A stretch of 64,000 nucleotides of DNA from Sediminibacterium sp. (GCA_017537025.1 JAFWCB010000006.1:62001-126000), one strand, 5' to 3'; shown: positions 35,435 to 44,946, numbered from the stretch's first letter. The notes: generated from the letters alone by a model not told the origin. Numbers and translations are program-made.

Positions 35435-36718
35435 TCAAATTACAAAGCCATCCGGCAATACGGCTCCTTTTTTTACCACTACAATCCCATCTTTAACGGC
35501 ATACAAAGGGTGATCTGTTTTCTCCAAATGCTTACCTCCATTGATTCTTACATCATTACCAATTCTACAATTCTTATCAATAATAGCATCTTTAATATAG
35601 CATCTTTCACCAATACCCACTTTCGGTAACCCTTTGCCGGTATTCAATACCATTTCATCTAAAGTTTCATAATAATCATTACCCATGATGTAGGTACTTA
35701 CTACCGTAGTACCATGGCCAATGCGGGAGCGTATACCCACTACACTTTGTTCAATTCTACTAGCATGTATAATGGAACCTTCTGCAATAATTGTTTTTTC
35801 CAAAGTGGTACCACTTATTTTCGCAGGAGGTAACATACGCGCCCTTGTAAAAACTGTTTTTTGATTATCGAACAGGTTGAATGGAGGCACTTCCTGTGTT
35901 AATGCCAGATTCGCTTCATAGAATGAATAGATATTTCCGATATCGGTCCAGTATCCGTCGTATTGATAACTCGCTACCTTATAGTTGGCAATGGAATCCG
36001 GTATTATTTCTTTTCCAAAATCTGTTGCATCGGGATGCACATCCATCAACAAGGTATTCAATATTTTTTTATTGAAAATATAAATACCCATCGATGCTAA
36101 ATAATGCCTGCCCGCACGCTGCATCTCTGTACCTGTATCACTTGCCCAATCTCCTAAAATATCTTTCTTAGGTTTCTCTATAAAAGAGCTGATTAAATCT
36201 TCACTATCTTTTTTAAGGATGCCGAATTCCGGTGCATCTCTATCATCAACAGGTATAGTGGCTATAGAAATATCAGCATTCTTGGCGCGATGCGCTTCAA
36301 ACATTTCACCAAAATCCATTTGGTATAATTGGTCGCCACTTAAAATCAAAATATAGTCGTATTCTAAATTAGATATATGACGCAGTGATTGCCTTACTGC
36401 ATCGGCTGTACCTTGGTACCAGCCGGGGTTATCAGGGGTTTGCTCGGCTGCTAAAATGTCTACAAAGCCGGTACTAAAAGCACTAAAATGATAGGTGTTT
36501 TTAATATGCTTATTTAATGAAGCAGAGTTGAACTGCGTAAGAACAAACATGCGATTGATATTACTGTTGATACAGTTACTGATGGGGATATCTACCAATC
36601 GATATTTACCTGCTATAGGTACCGCTGGTTTAGATCTGCTAGCAGTTAAAGGAAATAAACGGGTACCGGCTCCTCCTCCGAGGATAACAGCAATTACTGA
36701 TTTTGAAAGTGTTGGCAT
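35435..36718 (-). CDS. glgC: Glucose-1-phosphate adenylyltransferase
   Basis: The 427-aa enzyme makes ADP-glucose from glucose-1-phosphate and ATP, the committed step of glycogen synthesis. The nucleotidyltransferase signature is ILGGGAGTRLFPLTASRSKP, followed by PIAGKYRLVDIPISNC. The C-terminal left-handed beta helix is seen as KTIIAEGSIIHASRIEQSVV and KDAIIDKNCRIGNDV. It lies 74 bp downstream of glgA on the same strand and is followed by a terminator, giving a glgA-glgC unit. Confidence 0.96.
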   Translation of the reverse strand: MPTLSKSVIAVILGGGAGTRLFPLTASRSKPAVPIAGKYRLVDIPISNCINSNINRMFVLTQFNSASLNKHIKNTYHFSAFSTGFVDILAAEQTPDNPGWYQGTADAVRQSLRHISNLEYDYILILSGDQLYQMDFGEMFEAHRAKNADISIATIPVDDRDAPEFGILKKDSEDLISSFIEKPKKDILGDWASDTGTEMQRAGRHYLASMGIYIFNKKILNTLLMDVHPDATDFGKEIIPDSIANYKVASYQYDGYWTDIGNIYSFYEANLALTQEVPPFNLFDNQKTVFTRARMLPPAKISGTTLEKTIIAEGSIIHASRIEQSVVGIRSRIGHGTTVVSTYIMGNDYYETLDEMVLNTGKGLPKVGIGERCYIKDAIIDKNCRIGNDVRINGGKHLEKTDHPLYAVKDGIVVVKKGAVLPDGFVI

Positions 36719-36792
36719 ACAGGCAAGTTATTGAGTGCTTTATTATTATCTTACTACCCTTCCATAAGCTCAGGGTAACACAATATACAGTA

Positions 36793-38202
36793 TTAGCTTA
36801 AATAAATTCGTTTGTATTCATCTACTGTTTTTTCCCAGCTATGATCTATCTGCATCATATGCTTTCTCATCCACTCCATGTGGACTTTATCTTCAAATAC
36901 TTGCACTCCCCTGTTAATTGAGTAATCAATATCTGCAACAGTAGCATTATTAAACCGGATCCCAAAGCCTTCAAAATCTCCCATATCGGTAACTGTATCG
37001 CGCAAACCACCGGTATTTCTTACCACGGGCACAGTGCCATAGCGCATGGCATACATTTGATTTAAGCCGCAAGGTTCCACCCTACTTGGCATCAAGAGAA
37101 AATCGGCTCCCGCATACATCCGATGACTTAATTTTTCGTCGTACCCGATGACAGCGTTAAACAGTGTTTTATTGGCCTCTGACATGTACCTGAATTCATT
37201 CTCAACCGAAGGATCGCCACTACCTAAAACTAAAAAAGAAGCTCTGCCGCCGGTGCTATGCATGGCAGAACGAATAGCATCGGGCAGAACATCTGCTGCT
37301 TTTTCTCCCACCAATCTTCCAATAAATACAAATAAGGGGAGTGTAGGATCTAACCCAAACTGAGTACATAAGGATAATTTATTTTTTTCTTTCCCTTCGG
37401 TAACTGTTTCTACAGTAAAATGTTCTGTTAGGTAAATATCAGTTGCGGGGTCCCATACTTCATTATCTATCCCATTTAAAATTCCCAGGCATTTGCCTCT
37501 TTCATACTCAAAAAGTTTTTCCAGTCCATTCGCGTTTTCTCTCAATTCATCCATATAACTCCAACTTACGGTAGTTACTCTATAGGCACATTTTACCCCA
37601 CTTGCCAGAGGGTTAATGGTTCCTGCCCAATCGAGCATACCCCTTTTCCATAAATCCCAACCGGGTATATATATACTTTTATCCCAGCCCATCCAACCCT
37701 GATATTGGCCATTATGGATGGTCATTATCGTTTTAATACTAGCTAAATGCTGATAGGCATAGCAGTACTGCATCATAAAAGGAATAAGACCGGTATGGTG
37801 ATCGTGACAGTGCACTACATCGGGTCGGTGTTCCCAATGGCTAAGCCAATTCACTACGGCTATTTGAAAGGCTGTAAAACGCTCTATATCATCGTCGTAA
37901 CCATAAATTTTTTGACGATCTAACAGTCCATTAATATCAATCAGGTATAAATCAAATCCCAACTTATTGGTTTCTTCTTTAATAACCGTGTAATCAAAAA
38001 ACCAATTTCCCAGATTAGAGCTCCCCTTAAAATCTACCGACCATTGGTTTTCATATAAAAATTTAGTTCGGTACATGGGCATAATAACCTTGGCTACATC
38101 GCCAGCTTTGACCTGATATTTCGGTAAAGCACCTACAACATCGCCCAATCCGCCTGCTTTTGCCACGGGGTAACATTCGGCACTTACGTGAATAATTTCC
38201 AT
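36793..38202 (-). CDS. glgA: Glycogen synthase (ADP-glucose type)
   Basis: The 469-aa GT5 enzyme elongates alpha-1,4-glucan from ADP-glucose. The N-terminal HVSAECYPVAKAGGLGDVVG contains the KxGGL motif that binds ADP-glucose. The C-terminal domain has FIGRLVGEKAADVL and the catalytic loop LLMPSRVEPCGLNQMYAMRY. Full length for bacterial GlgA. It diverges from the sugar transporter at 38324 and leads the glgA-glgC pair. Confidence 0.96.
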   Translation of the reverse strand: MEIIHVSAECYPVAKAGGLGDVVGALPKYQVKAGDVAKVIMPMYRTKFLYENQWSVDFKGSSNLGNWFFDYTVIKEETNKLGFDLYLIDINGLLDRQKIYGYDDDIERFTAFQIAVVNWLSHWEHRPDVVHCHDHHTGLIPFMMQYCYAYQHLASIKTIMTIHNGQYQGWMGWDKSIYIPGWDLWKRGMLDWAGTINPLASGVKCAYRVTTVSWSYMDELRENANGLEKLFEYERGKCLGILNGIDNEVWDPATDIYLTEHFTVETVTEGKEKNKLSLCTQFGLDPTLPLFVFIGRLVGEKAADVLPDAIRSAMHSTGGRASFLVLGSGDPSVENEFRYMSEANKTLFNAVIGYDEKLSHRMYAGADFLLMPSRVEPCGLNQMYAMRYGTVPVVRNTGGLRDTVTDMGDFEGFGIRFNNATVADIDYSINRGVQVFEDKVHMEWMRKHMMQIDHSWEKTVDEYKRIYLS

Positions 38203-38323
38203 ACAGCTCGTTCTTTAACAGGTAAGTTAACCAAATAAACAATTCAATATCACCTACTTAAAAAAAATTTCCTGTGTTAAATTCTTATTATTTTAGTTAT
38301 CATTACAGAAATATTTTCTTGCC

Positions 38324-39934
38324 ATGAGTCAAACTAAACAGCCAACCAATACCGGCGCACTGGCCACATTGGTAATTGTGTTTTTTTTCTGGGGATTTAT
38401 TGCTGCTTCCAATAGCATCTTTATTCCCTTTTGCAAAACCCATTTTCAACTGAATCAGTTCCAATCGCAGCTTATTGGTTCAGCATTTTACGGAGCCTAT
38501 TTTATTGGCTCTTTATTGTTATTCATCGCCTCCAATGTACTAGGCTATGATATTTTGAATAAAATAGGATATAAAAAAGGAATTATATATGGGTTATGGA
38601 TTTCTGTGGCAGGTGCCTTACTTATTATTCCATCTGCCAATGCGAATTCCTTCCCGGCTATATTAGCTTCGTTTTTTGTGGTGGCTTTAGGTTTCTCCTT
38701 ACAACAAACATCTGCCCAACCTTTTGCTATCACTTTAGGGGATCCTTCTACAGGATCGCATCGATTGAACTTGGCAGGAGGTATCAACTCATTGGGTACT
38801 ACACTAGGCCCCATTATTGTTAGCTTGTTTTTATTTGGCGGCTTAGGCGCTGATGCCAAAAAAACGGTAACTGTTACAAATATTAATACGCTGTATTTAA
38901 TTGTTGCCGGAGTATTTGCTGCTGTAGCATTATTTTTTGCCTTCTCTAAACTTCCTGAAGGAAAAAATAATGAGGCTTTTGAAAAAGCAAATAAAGCATC
39001 AACTTCTTTATTTACAATGACATTATTATTAGGATTGATAATTGTTATCGGGCATTTTTCCGAAGTATCAAAACTTACTTTGCTATTATTATCACTTATA
39101 TCTGTTGTAGGCGTATTATTTTATTCTAATAGTATGGCTAATAAAAATAGTGAAGGTTGGGGTGCCATGAAATACCAACAATTGATTTATGGGATGATTG
39201 GCATTTTTGTGTATGTGGGGGTAGAAGTAACTATTGATAATAATTTTGGCGCGCTGTTAAAAACACGCGGCTATTTAACTGAGGCTGGTTTGGATGAAAG
39301 TATGATTTCAAAATATGTATCCCTTTATTGGGGAAGTTTAATGATTGGTAGGTGGACGGGAGCTGTGAGTGTATTTAATTTAAAAGGTACCTCAAAAACG
39401 ATCGCCACTTTGGTGGTTCCTTTTGTGGCATTCGCTGTTGTATTAGGTGTAAATAAATTATATGGAAGTGATATAACCGATTTATTTGGATACGCGGCAT
39501 ATGTGTTAATTGCCGTGGGAGCCTTTTTTTATGGACAAGAAAAACCTGTGAAAACTTTAATTACAGTTGCCTCTCTGGCGGCCGTAGCCATGCTAATCGG
39601 TGTATTTACAACCGGTATTGTTTCTGTATATTCATTTATGGCAGGCGGCTTATGCTGTTCTGTAATGTGGCCATGTATTTTCTCCCTTGGTGTGGCGGGT
39701 TTAGGCAAGTATACCAGCCAAGGTTCTGCATTTTTAATTATGATGATTTTAGGAGGAGCTATTATTCCACCATTACAAGGTGCTATAGGTGATAACGCTA
39801 GTGTAGGTATGCATCATTCCTATTTATTAGCTGCTGCCTGTTTCACCTTCCTTGCTTTTTTAGCTATTAAACTAAAATCAGTATTAACGAAACAAGGATT
39901 AGATTTTGATGCGCAAGTAGGCGGAGGTCATTAA
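38324..39934 (+). CDS. MFS sugar transporter, FHS (FucP/GluP-like) family
   Basis: The 536-aa permease has an FHS-type N-terminus (LVIVFFFWGFIAASNSIFIP) and the family-typical LQQTSAQPFAITLGD and RLNLAGGINSLGTTLGPII. It is longer than the usual 420-440 aa because of extra hydrophobic segments in the centre and C-terminal half (about residues 225-270 and 390-430). It probably imports glucose or a related hexose by proton symport, since a ROK sugar kinase gene follows after 27 bp. Confidence 0.88.
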   Translation: MSQTKQPTNTGALATLVIVFFFWGFIAASNSIFIPFCKTHFQLNQFQSQLIGSAFYGAYFIGSLLLFIASNVLGYDILNKIGYKKGIIYGLWISVAGALLIIPSANANSFPAILASFFVVALGFSLQQTSAQPFAITLGDPSTGSHRLNLAGGINSLGTTLGPIIVSLFLFGGLGADAKKTVTVTNINTLYLIVAGVFAAVALFFAFSKLPEGKNNEAFEKANKASTSLFTMTLLLGLIIVIGHFSEVSKLTLLLLSLISVVGVLFYSNSMANKNSEGWGAMKYQQLIYGMIGIFVYVGVEVTIDNNFGALLKTRGYLTEAGLDESMISKYVSLYWGSLMIGRWTGAVSVFNLKGTSKTIATLVVPFVAFAVVLGVNKLYGSDITDLFGYAAYVLIAVGAFFYGQEKPVKTLITVASLAAVAMLIGVFTTGIVSVYSFMAGGLCCSVMWPCIFSLGVAGLGKYTSQGSAFLIMMILGGAIIPPLQGAIGDNASVGMHHSYLLAAACFTFLAFLAIKLKSVLTKQGLDFDAQVGGGH

Positions 39935-39961
39935 TTCATATTTGTGTAAATTTTTGTAGAC

Positions 39962-40957
39962 ATGGCAAAAGCAAAAGAAACACCAAGAACCACACAAGCA
40001 TTAGAGCCACTAGCAATAGGTATTGATATTGGTGGAACAGGAACTAAATATGGCATCGTAGATCGGGTGGGCAATTTGCTTTTCTCGGGAGAGATGAGTA
40101 CAAAAAAGCATTTGCATGTAGATCCATTTATAGATGAGTTATATGTAAACCTGGCTCCTTTTATAGAGCAAGCCGGAGGAGTAGGTAGAATAAAAGGTAT
40201 TGGTATTGGGGCTCCAAATGGCAATTACTATAAGAATACGATAGAGTATGCAGCAAACTTACCGTGGCCTGGCATTATTCCCCTAGGTAAATTGGTAGAA
40301 GATAAATTCAAGCTGCCGGTGGTTGTTACAAATGATGCAAATGCAGCTGCTATTGGTGAAATGATGTACGGAGCCGCACAGGATATGCACGATTTTATTA
40401 TGATTACATTAGGAACCGGTGTAGGTAGCGGTATTGTAGCGAATGGAAAATTAGTATACGGTCATGATGGTTTTGCGGGTGAGTTAGGTCATACTATCAT
40501 CATTCCAGACGGACGATTACATCCCGGTACAGGCAAAAAAGGATCATTAGAAAGTTATGCTTCCGCAACTGGTGTAAGATTAAATGCGATTGAATTTTTG
40601 GAGAAGAGCAAAACCCCTAGCCTTTTGCGCAAAGTACCTAAAGATCAGCTCGATTCAAAAGCAGTATATGATGCCGCACAAGAAGGCGATGAATTGGCCT
40701 TGCAAATTTTTGATTTTACCGGAAAGATTCTGGGTATGGCATTGGCCAATTTTGTAATGTTTTCCAGCCCCGAAGCTATTATACTATTTGGCGGACTTAC
40801 CAAAGCAGGTGATTATATTTTGAAACCTACTCGGGAACATATGGAAGCTAACCTTATAAAAGTTTTTGAAAATAAAATTAAAATACTCGTAAGCCATCTG
40901 AAGGAATCTGATGCTGCTATATTAGGAGCCAGTGCTTTGGTATGGGAGATGAAATAA
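39962..40957 (+). CDS. ROK family sugar kinase, probable glucokinase, lacking zinc-site cysteines
   Basis: The 331-aa kinase has the ATP phosphate-binding motif IGIDIGGTGTKYGIVD, active-site region VVTNDANAAAIGEMMYG and LGTGVGSGIV. The ROK zinc site is normally GH plus CxCGxxGC. Here the GH of GELGHTIIIPDG is kept, but the downstream loop reads GTGKKGSLES, so all three cysteines are replaced. The rest of the fold looks intact. With the preceding FHS transporter it likely phosphorylates imported glucose. Confidence 0.87.
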   Translation: MAKAKETPRTTQALEPLAIGIDIGGTGTKYGIVDRVGNLLFSGEMSTKKHLHVDPFIDELYVNLAPFIEQAGGVGRIKGIGIGAPNGNYYKNTIEYAANLPWPGIIPLGKLVEDKFKLPVVVTNDANAAAIGEMMYGAAQDMHDFIMITLGTGVGSGIVANGKLVYGHDGFAGELGHTIIIPDGRLHPGTGKKGSLESYASATGVRLNAIEFLEKSKTPSLLRKVPKDQLDSKAVYDAAQEGDELALQIFDFTGKILGMALANFVMFSSPEAIILFGGLTKAGDYILKPTREHMEANLIKVFENKIKILVSHLKESDAAILGASALVWEMK

Positions 40958-40967
40958 AAAAAATAAA

Positions 40968-41669
40968 ATGGTAACAATAGACAATTATTTAGACAGCCAT
41001 TATATTCACAAAAGCAATTGGCTGCGCGCAGCTGTTTTAGGAGCAAATGATGGAATCATTTCTATTTCCAGTATTGCTATAGGTGTAGCCGCGGCTAGTA
41101 TAACACGCCAACCAATCATCATTGCCACTGTTGCCGGTTTGGTAGCCGGAGCCGTTGCCATGTCTGCAGGAGAATATGTTTCCGTTAGTTCTCAAACCGA
41201 TATTGAAAAATCGGATATTGAAAGAGAGGCGCAAGAACTAAAAGAAATGCCCGAAGAAGAATTACAAATTTTAGCACAGATATATGAGCGGCGTGGACTA
41301 AAAAAAGAAACCGCTTTACAAGTAGCCAAAGAACTTACTGCATTTGATGCTTTAGGAACACATATCAGAGATGAGTTAGGTATCAATGAAATTAGTCAGG
41401 CCAACCCTTTACAAGCAGCTTTAGCATCGGGTGCTTCCTTTACTTTAGGAGGCATATTACCATTAGCGGTAACCTTATTGGCACCCGTTAAGAGTATGCA
41501 CTACTGGCTTTATGGTTTTACGATTTTGTTCCTCATTATTTTAGGGATTATATCTGCAAAAACAGGTGGTTCTAATATTAAAAAAGCGATTATAAGAATT
41601 ACGATTTGGGGTACTATCGCTATGGGATTATCGGCTCTGGTCGGATATCTTTTTGGTGTGAGTGTTTAG
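40968..41669 (+). CDS. VIT family (CCC1-like) metal transporter
   Basis: The 233-aa membrane protein has the VIT1/CCC1 start SNWLRAAVLGANDGIISISS and helix AGLVAGAVAMSAGEYVSVSS. A Glu-rich cytoplasmic domain (ELKEMPEEELQILAQIYERR) that in relatives binds metal ions is followed by three helices. It likely moves Fe2+ or Mn2+ across the inner membrane. It starts 10 bp after the ROK gene, and its 3' end overlaps the convergent DUF4349 gene by 42 bp. Confidence 0.9.
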   Translation: MVTIDNYLDSHYIHKSNWLRAAVLGANDGIISISSIAIGVAAASITRQPIIIATVAGLVAGAVAMSAGEYVSVSSQTDIEKSDIEREAQELKEMPEEELQILAQIYERRGLKKETALQVAKELTAFDALGTHIRDELGINEISQANPLQAALASGASFTLGGILPLAVTLLAPVKSMHYWLYGFTILFLIILGIISAKTGGSNIKKAIIRITIWGTIAMGLSALVGYLFGVSV

Positions 41670-42554
41670 CTTGTACGTACGAATATAAGGCAGTAAAATA
41701 AAGAGCAACAATACCAGCCACCATACTTTAGTAATGCCTACCAATATATCTAAAATAATATCCCAGCCTACTAAAAACGAGCTTATCATTCTTCTTCCAA
41801 AACCGGGTTGGTAAGGTTCAACAGATTTATAAAATGCAGTCATGGTACTTGTAAATACCGGTTGCTGATATATTTCTAGTTTAACAGTGCTGTAGGCTAC
41901 CTTATCTTCATTAGCTAAACTTTCCAGTAGTGCGTTGTCTTTTTCTATTTGTTTATCGAACAAAGTATTCTCAACATTTGAAACTTCTGACATTTTTTTC
42001 CCTTTTTCTTGAACAGCATTTGCCAATCGGTTTTGGGAAACAGTAAGGCGTTTTTCCTTTAATATGTTTTCTTGTAATGATAAAGAAATATTTTCTGTTT
42101 CAATAATCCGATAATCAAAATGAGCTGCCGTAGTATTTATTGCTTTTAGTAAAGAATCTAATAACGGATGGGGAACACGTAATTCCATATCGCAGCTAAT
42201 ACGCTTGGTGGCATTGGTTTTGGCAGAATCGGCAGAAACCTGTACCGTTTCCTCTGTAAGTATTTGGGTATTTAATTTACTGGATCGCACAAAACCACCG
42301 ACCGATTTTGTTAGTGATTCAATTTGATACGTAGCAGATGCTACATCGTTTACCATAGCTTTTATAGAGGCCGTATGAACAAATTTTTTATCAGTAGTTT
42401 TCGATTTGAGTTGATAGCCAGTATTGTAAGTAGTATCTGCAGTTTTATTATTACCTGCTTCGTCATAATTATAATCGGCTTTGTTTTCGCCGTTGCCACA
42501 ACCAAAGAAAAAAATGGAAATACAAGCCCCTGCAATAACAAATAGTTTGCGCAT
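41628..42554 (-). CDS. DUF4349 lipoprotein
   Basis: The roughly 308-aa protein has a lipoprotein signal (MRKLFVIAGACISIFFFGC, lipobox FFGC). A DUF4349 domain follows with VHTASIKAMVNDVASATYQI, FVRSSKLNTQ and a coiled-coil segment (LQENILKEKRLTVSQNRLAN). One C-terminal transmembrane helix (VWWLVLLLFILLPYI) ends the protein. Function is unknown; DUF4349 proteins resemble envelope-stress or anti-sigma-linked proteins. I chose ATG at 42554 because it starts the signal peptide; the longer frame from 42590 adds 12 residues before it. Confidence 0.84.
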   Translation of the reverse strand: MRKLFVIAGACISIFFFGCGNGENKADYNYDEAGNNKTADTTYNTGYQLKSKTTDKKFVHTASIKAMVNDVASATYQIESLTKSVGGFVRSSKLNTQILTEETVQVSADSAKTNATKRISCDMELRVPHPLLDSLLKAINTTAAHFDYRIIETENISLSLQENILKEKRLTVSQNRLANAVQEKGKKMSEVSNVENTLFDKQIEKDNALLESLANEDKVAYSTVKLEIYQQPVFTSTMTAFYKSVEPYQPGFGRRMISSFLVGWDIILDILVGITKVWWLVLLLFILLPYIRTYKLNTHTKKISDQSR

Positions 42555-42674
42555 AACAGTGTTTTTAAATTGATGAATAGATGGCAACACGTTAGTACGA
42601 AAACAAGCTTGTACACTTAATATTCGGAAAGTCTAAAAAGTAACCCGACTAAAAATATAAGAATTTGTAAATGG

Positions 42675-42772
42675 TCAATAGTCATTGGTCATTAGTCAAT
42701 AGGGATACCCTATACCCTATACCCCATACCCTTTATCCTAAATCCTATATCCTATCCCCTAAATCCCTAACC
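42675..42772. repeat. Degenerate 7-bp tandem repeat array overlapping the hutU 3' end
   Basis: Fourteen consecutive heptamers run in one unbroken phase. The first four are of the form TCAATAG/TCATTGG, and the rest drift through GGATACC, CTATACC, CCATACC, CTTTATC, CTAAATC, CTATATC and CTATCCC to CCTAACC. Units 13-14 supply the last codons (Leu-Gly-Ile) and the TAG stop of hutU at 42759-42761. There are no spacers, so it is not CRISPR. It resembles intergenic slipped-strand repeats. Confidence 0.82.
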
Positions 42773-44450
42773 CAAAATTCTCTGCTGTTTCCTTGGCTGA
42801 TTCATATCCGGCATCTGCATGTCTTATTACTCCGATACCGGGATCGTTTCGTAACACGCGAGATAATCTTGCTGCGGCTTCATCTGTACCATCTGCAACA
42901 ATTACCATGCCTGCATGAATACTATATCCCATACCTACCCCACCGCCATGATGCAAACTTACCCAACTGGCACCACCGGCAGTGTTAAGCAGTGCATTCA
43001 AAATAGGCCAGTCTGCTACAGCATCGCTACCATCTAGCATAGCTTCTGTTTCTCTGTTGGGAGATGCAACCGAACCGGTATCTAAATGATCCCTTCCGAT
43101 AACAATGGGTGCTTTTAGTTTTCCTTCTTTTACTAATTGATTAAAAGCTAATCCGGCTCGCTCGCGCTCGCCTTGTCCCAACCAACATATACGTGCCGGT
43201 AACCCTTGAAAAGCAATTTTTTCTTTCGCCATTTTCATCCATCGCTGCATACTTTTATTCTCTGGAAATAATGCTTGTACTACAGCATCTGTAACAGCAA
43301 TATCTTCGGGATCACCACTCAATGCTGCCCAGCGAAAAGGGCCTTTACCTTCGCAGAAAAGTGGCCGAATATAGGCCGGTACAAAGCCCGGGAAATCAAA
43401 AGCCCTGCCCCGATTGGCTTCATTGATAGCGATACGTGCATCCGGATTATTTTCATATTCGTTGGCGCGTGCCCGGATATTATTTCCATAATCAAATGTG
43501 ATGGCGCCCATATCCATTAATTCTAACATTAACTGCACATGAAAATACATACTCTGATAACTAAGCCGTATATATTCTTCCGGATTAGTGCCTCTCAATA
43601 AATTAGCCGCTTCATTAGTAAGTTGATGAGGCACATAACCTACTAATGGATCATGGGCACTGGTTTGATCTGTTAATGTATCGGGAACAATATTTCTCTC
43701 TATTAATCTTTGCAATAACGATATGGCGTTACATAGCACACCGATGCTTTTCGCTTTTCCTTCGCTTTTATATTTGAGGGCTTTATCTATAGCGGCATCA
43801 ATATCCGTGAACTGTTCGTCCAAATATTTGGTGTCCATTCTTTTATCTATTCGCCATTCTTCTACCTCTGCGATCAAAGCAACACCCTCATTCATGGTGA
43901 CAGCTAAAGGTTGTGCACCACCCATACCGCCTAAACCGGCTGTTACATGTAATGTACCTTTTAAAGTACCTCCAAAATGTTTATCGGCAACAGCAGCATA
44001 AGTTTCAAAAGTTCCTTGTACAATACCTTGTGAGCCAATGTAAATCCAACTACCGGCAGTCATTTGTCCGTACATCATTAAACCCTTCTGCTCCAATTCT
44101 GTAAAATGTTTCCAATTCGCCCAGTTAGGAACCAATTGTGAATTAGATAATAATACCCTAGGTGCATCTGCATGTGTTTTAAAAATAGCTACAGGTTTAC
44201 CACTCTGTATCAATAAGGATTCATCATTCTCTAATTTTTTTAAGCAGGTAATAATTTTATCCAGCGACTCAAAATTTCTTGCTGCCTTACCTCTTCCACC
44301 ATATACAATCAAATCTTCGGGGCGTTCTGCTACTTGAGGGTCTAAATTATTCAAGAGCATCCGCAGGGCTGCTTCTTGTATCCATCCTTTACAACTGAGT
44401 GTTGTGCCTGTTGGTGTTTTATATTTTTCCGGATCGTATTGGTATTGCAT
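42759..44450 (-). CDS. hutU: Urocanate hydratase
   Basis: The 563-aa enzyme uses NAD+ to hydrate urocanate to imidazolonepropionate, the second step of histidine breakdown. Landmarks are [33 protein letters not shown] (NAD site), [48 protein letters not shown] and [19 protein letters not shown]. No other hut gene is in the window. Its last three codons and stop lie in a 7-bp repeat array, and another array begins 4 bp before its start codon, so both ends touch repeats. The core is intact. Confidence 0.96.
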   Translation of the reverse strand: MQYQYDPEKYKTPTGTTLSCKGWIQEAALRMLLNNLDPQVAERPEDLIVYGGRGKAARNFESLDKIITCLKKLENDESLLIQSGKPVAIFKTHADAPRVLLSNSQLVPNWANWKHFTELEQKGLMMYGQMTAGSWIYIGSQGIVQGTFETYAAVADKHFGGTLKGTLHVTAGLGGMGGAQPLAVTMNEGVALIAEVEEWRIDKRMDTKYLDEQFTDIDAAIDKALKYKSEGKAKSIGVLCNAISLLQRLIERNIVPDTLTDQTSAHDPLVGYVPHQLTNEAANLLRGTNPEEYIRLSYQSMYFHVQLMLELMDMGAITFDYGNNIRARANEYENNPDARIAINEANRGRAFDFPGFVPAYIRPLFCEGKGPFRWAALSGDPEDIAVTDAVVQALFPENKSMQRWMKMAKEKIAFQGLPARICWLGQGERERAGLAFNQLVKEGKLKAPIVIGRDHLDTGSVASPNRETEAMLDGSDAVADWPILNALLNTAGGASWVSLHHGGGVGMGYSIHAGMVIVADGTDEAAARLSRVLRNDPGIGVIRHADAGYESAKETAENFGLGI

Positions 44451-44454
44451 GGGT

Positions 44455-44487
44455 TAGTGTGTAGTGTGTAGTGTGTAGTGTGTAGTG
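44455..44487. repeat. TAGTGTG heptamer array at the hutU start
   Basis: Four perfect TAGTGTG copies followed by TAGTG lie immediately upstream of the hutU ATG (44450). In the hutU mRNA leader they read as CACACTA units, leaving no room for a conventional ribosome binding site. Confidence 0.85.
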
Positions 44488-44513
44488 AAAACGACTGCTA
44501 AATATAAATATTA

Positions 44514-44548
44514 CTACTCACTACCCACTATCCACTAATCACTAATCT
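44514..44548. repeat. CTAnnCA heptamer array at the TPR gene 3' end
   Basis: Five heptamers in phase (CTACTCA, CTACCCA, CTATCCA, CTAATCA, CTAATCT) are inverted relative to the TAGTGTG array 26 bp away, since CACTA is the complement of TAGTG. Together they could form a long imperfect hairpin. The array supplies the TPR gene stop (44535-44537) and its last codons. Confidence 0.78.
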
Positions 44549-44846
44549 CCTCATAAGCTCCCTGTAATTCATTATAACTGTGTTGATCTTTGGCTTCTTT
44601 AGCTGCGGCCATACCCTTCTCATACCATTCTATAGCGAGTTCTTTTTCACCTAACCCTTCTAATAGCTTTGCTAAATGATAATAAGAACCTATATAATCA
44701 GGACTATCCGCTAAAATAGCTTCGAATAGTGCTCTGGCATCAGCCGGCTTTTCTACTTTAATGTATTCCAATGCCAATGCATGCCTCAGAAAATTATCGG
44801 TGGGGTTTTGTTGAAGAAATTCTTGAATCTTAGCAATCCTATCCAT
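44535..44846 (-). CDS. Small tetratricopeptide repeat protein
   Basis: The 103-aa helical protein has about two and a half TPR motifs: LEYIKVEKPADARALFEAIL, YIGSYYHLAKLLEGLGEKEL and AIEWYEKGMAAAKEAKD. It has no signal peptide, so it is cytosolic and probably a protein-interaction module of unknown partner. The last residues (Ile-Ser-Asp) and the stop come from a 7-bp repeat array. It diverges from etfB. Confidence 0.85.
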   Translation of the reverse strand: MDRIAKIQEFLQQNPTDNFLRHALALEYIKVEKPADARALFEAILADSPDYIGSYYHLAKLLEGLGEKELAIEWYEKGMAAAKEAKDQHSYNELQGAYEEISD

Positions 44847-44946
44847 GCTGCTAAGATAACAAGGTTATTCACCCCTCTCGTGTATTTTTGGGGAAGAAAA
44901 TTTGAAAAAATCAGGCTCAAAAAATAGGCTGCGAACCAAAGCTTCC

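Noticed and set aside
42675-42772. Possible CRISPR array
   Set aside because: Units are 7 bp, contiguous, with no unique spacers and no cas genes in the window.
42671-42988. Plus-strand ORF of 105 aa starting in the heptamer array
   Set aside because: It is antisense to hutU and its first part is only translation of the repeat; no start signal or family.
43723-44001. Plus-strand ORF within hutU
   Set aside because: It is antisense to highly conserved urocanase sequence with no family resemblance.
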